A stretch of 7,516 nt of DNA from an uncultured Eubacteriales bacterium (GTDB lineage Bacteria; Bacillota; Clostridia; Peptostreptococcales; Anaerovoracaceae), in NCBI GenBank assembly GCA_900540145.1, contig UQEW01000088.1, positions 1 to 7,516 on the forward strand, read 5' to 3'. The position numbers and the translations under genes were made by a program. The notes beneath the pieces are model-generated. The model was not told the origin of the DNA. It did no database searches and worked only from the letters and a program-made list of their open reading frames with translations. Below, one piece after another: positions 6,421-7,516 of the stretch. Each line of letters begins with the position of its first letter. The first letter of the stretch is position 1.

Positions 6421-6448
6421 GCATATTTTTCTTATTATTGTCCATAAT
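6421..6448 (+). promoter_or_regulatory. Candidate sigma-F promoter of spoIIR, inside the left hairpin arm
   Basis: GCATA (6421-6425) matches the sigma-F/sigma-G -35 (GYATA), and GTCCATAAT (6440-6448) matches the -10 (roughly GGNNANNNT) except at its second base, with a 14-base spacer. Transcription would start near 6455, keeping the AGGAGG at 6458-6463 but excluding the left arm of the hairpin at 6435-6448. spoIIR is a sigma-F gene in B. subtilis. The consensus is from memory and no start site is known here. Confidence 0.5.
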
Positions 6449-6480
6449 CCTCTTGTCAGGAGGTAAATTATGGATAATAA
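6435..6480 (+). promoter_or_regulatory. Inverted repeat that would mask the spoIIR ribosome binding site and start codon
   Basis: Bases 6435-6448 pair with 6467-6480 over 14 consecutive positions, all Watson-Crick except one G-U (6440/6475). After a TAA bulge (6464-6466) on the 3' side, CCTC (6449-6452) pairs with GAGG (6460-6463), leaving the 7-base loop TTGTCAG. Most of the Shine-Dalgarno AGGAGG (6458-6463), the ATG (6470-6472) and the next three codons fall in the paired 3' arm. There is no T-run after it, so it is not a terminator. A transcript entering from upstream should be poorly translated. Confidence 0.85.
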
Positions 6481-7261
6481 GTTTGAATATAAAAAAGCTC
6501 AAAACAAAAAGTTTGAAAAAATTCTTATCGCGCTGATGATTACCGCTCTCGTAGCCCTTCCTCTGATATATAAAGCCCAATCGTATGCAGAAGCAGAAGA
6601 AGGGCTCATAGGTTCTGACGGTATGATAAATCAGCATCCCGGTATAATGCGGTTTCACGTAATCGCCAACAGTGACTCCGATGAAGACCAGGAGCTAAAG
6701 CTGGCAGTAAGGAATTATGTTTTAGCGAAAGTTCAGAATCAAATTGCCAATGCCATAAGTCAAGCGGAAAGCCAAGCTGCCGTTTCCGGTGAGGAAGTAT
6801 CCCAGTCGGACATAATGCGAGAATATATTAAGAACAATCTTCCGCAGATACAGCAGTGGGCGCAAGAGGTCATAGACGCCAAAGGATTTGACTATGAGGC
6901 TCGTTCCAGCATAGGCATAAAACATATACCTGCAAAATATTACGACGATTTATATTTCCCTGAAGGCAACTATGAGGCTCTCACCATAACTCTCGGCGAA
7001 GGTAAAGGCCAAAATTGGTGGTGCGTCGTATTTCCGCCTTTATGTTTGGTAGATTCTGATGATTCCGCTTATAGTCAAGAGCTGGGAATAGACGAAGAAG
7101 AAAAGTTGCAGCTCAAGTTCAAAACATTAGAACTGTTGAAAAATTCCGATATTGGCAATCCTACAGAAACCGCTTCGTGCTATGACGCCATCCTCAATGT
7201 TCTCAACATAACTATAGATGAGTTGGGGAATACTGATGTAAATCTGGAAACGCCTTCATAA
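6470..7261 (+). CDS. spoIIR: Stage II sporulation protein R
   Basis: SpoIIR is made in the forespore under sigma-F, crosses toward the space between the two septal membranes and triggers the membrane protease SpoIIGA to activate pro-sigma-E in the mother cell. The 263-residue protein has a basic N-terminus and one hydrophobic export/anchor segment (about 18-36). It carries the family signatures MRFHVIANSDSDEDQELK (60-77) and YFPEGNYEALTITLGEGKG followed by QNWWCVVFPPLC (162-192). It is somewhat longer than the B. subtilis protein, through a Gln/Ser-rich stretch near 90-115 and the tail. AGGAGG lies 6 bases before the ATG, and both are inside a strong hairpin; a sigma-F-like promoter overlaps the left arm. 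It follows the sipL-like gene by 71 bases and has its own terminator. Confidence 0.95.
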   Translation: MDNKFEYKKAQNKKFEKILIALMITALVALPLIYKAQSYAEAEEGLIGSDGMINQHPGIMRFHVIANSDSDEDQELKLAVRNYVLAKVQNQIANAISQAESQAAVSGEEVSQSDIMREYIKNNLPQIQQWAQEVIDAKGFDYEARSSIGIKHIPAKYYDDLYFPEGNYEALTITLGEGKGQNWWCVVFPPLCLVDSDDSAYSQELGIDEEEKLQLKFKTLELLKNSDIGNPTETASCYDAILNVLNITIDELGNTDVNLETPS

Positions 7262-7317
7262 GGGCTAAATGTTTCATATCTGTGCCAAATATAGCGACAG
7301 TCTCGCTCAGACCGTAG

Positions 7318-7364
7318 AAAAACCCCGGATAGATTGTATGAATGTCCGGTTTTTCTTTTACTTT
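7318..7364 (+). terminator. Intrinsic terminator of spoIIR
   Basis: AAAAACCCCGGA (7318-7329) pairs with TCCGGTTTTT (7345-7354) with a two-base CC bulge in the left arm and a 15-base loop, giving ten base pairs. The right arm runs straight into a long pyrimidine tract (TTTTTCTTTTACTTTTTC and on to about 7378). A smaller hairpin, AGCGA/TCGCT (7293-7307), precedes it and overlaps an alternative GTCT/AGAC pairing. Confidence 0.8.
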
Positions 7365-7379
7365 TTCTTTTTCTTTTCG

Positions 7380-7412
7380 TACGTTGCAGGGCGTGATACG
7401 TTGTAGGCGTGA
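7380..7412 (+). repeat. Imperfect tandem repeat after the spoIIR terminator
   Basis: TACGTTGCAGGGCGTGA (7380-7396) is followed directly by TACGTTGTAGGCGTGA (7397-7412), differing by one substitution and one deleted G. The stretch is visibly richer in G and C than the surrounding intergenic DNA. No gene covers it on either strand. It abuts the hairpin cluster on its right. Confidence 0.75.
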
Positions 7413-7418
7413 GAAGAA

Positions 7419-7515
7419 GCTGGTGGTCCGGCGCTGACAAAATTTGTTTATTTTTGAAATTTTGTCATCGGATTTCCATAAAATGGAATTTTGAGGGGTG
7501 GGTAATTCCTCAAAA
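7419..7515. repeat. Cluster of four consecutive inverted repeats at the right edge
   Basis: In order: GCTGG/CCGGC (7419-7423 with 7428-7432, one G-U); TGACAAAATTT/AAATTTTGTCA (7435-7445 with 7457-7467, perfect 11 bp, 11-base loop); TTCCAT/ATGGAA (7474-7479 with 7483-7488, AAA loop); and TTTTGAGG/CCTCAAAA (7489-7496 with 7508-7515, perfect 8 bp). GGAATT/AATTCC (7485-7490 with 7504-7509) is an alternative to the last two. No coding frame covers the area. It could be a structured RNA, a small mobile or REP-like repeat, or the end of an element continuing beyond the window. I do not recognise it. Confidence 0.6.
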
Positions 7516-7516
7516 A

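Noticed and set aside
6413..6434. GCAT/ATGC hairpin plus T-rich stretch as a terminator after the sipL-like gene
   Set aside because: A four-base-pair stem with a two-base loop would not be stable enough to terminate.
6263..6658. Minus-strand reading frame of 131 codons across the sipL-spoIIR junction
   Set aside because: It is antisense to two recognised genes and has no recognisable protein motif; the open frame follows from AT-rich codon use.
7180..7440. Minus-strand reading frame of 86 codons overlapping the end of spoIIR
   Set aside because: Its Lys/Arg-rich middle is only the complement of the pyrimidine tract after the terminator, and the rest is antisense to spoIIR; no ribosome binding site or family resemblance was seen.

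Overview
The window looks like chromosome from an anaerobic, endospore-forming Firmicute of the class Clostridia. It carries two sporulation genes (a SipL-type SPOCS/LysM protein and spoIIR), a type III pantothenate kinase, the rpsF-ssb-rpsR operon, AT-rich intergenic DNA and strong AGGAGG-type ribosome binding sites. I cannot place it to genus from sequence reading alone.

Layout, left to right. (1) Positions 1-595: the 3' part of an IS481/IS3-like DDE transposase, cut by the left edge, with the probable right end of the insertion sequence. (2) 626-1785: a complete rpsF-ssb-rpsR operon (S6, single-strand DNA-binding protein, S18) with a sigma-A promoter, a leader hairpin and a bidirectional terminator. 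(3) 1813-3282, minus strand: coaX followed, with a 4-base stop/start overlap, by a seven-helix membrane protein resembling DUF4203. (4) 3361-4658, plus strand: coaBC, divergent from coaX, so three early enzyme activities of CoA synthesis are driven from one 246-base intergenic region; both promoters are of the extended -10 type. (5) 4684-7360: a sporulation pair, sipL-like then spoIIR, followed by a terminator. (6) 7380-7516: a short, more GC-rich imperfect tandem repeat followed by four consecutive inverted repeats, running to the right edge and unexplained.

How the genes work together. The ribosomal operon is housekeeping, and its insulated end converges on the coaX transcript. CoaX (pantothenate to 4'-phosphopantothenate) and CoaBC (cysteine addition, then decarboxylation to 4'-phosphopantetheine) are consecutive. 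The last two genes belong to the sigma-F/sigma-E stage of sporulation. SpoIIR is the forespore signal that triggers pro-sigma-E processing in the mother cell, and SipL-type proteins act in the mother cell in coat assembly.

The most interesting signal is at the spoIIR start. A long near-perfect inverted repeat (6435-6480) would bury its Shine-Dalgarno and start codon in any transcript reading through from sipL, while a sigma-F-like promoter lies inside the left arm, so its own short transcript would escape the hairpin. Together with a sigma-E-like promoter before sipL, this suggests an RNA lock that confines SpoIIR synthesis to the forespore. A second notable point is CoaBC, whose usual catalytic cysteine (ACGD motif) reads as asparagine.
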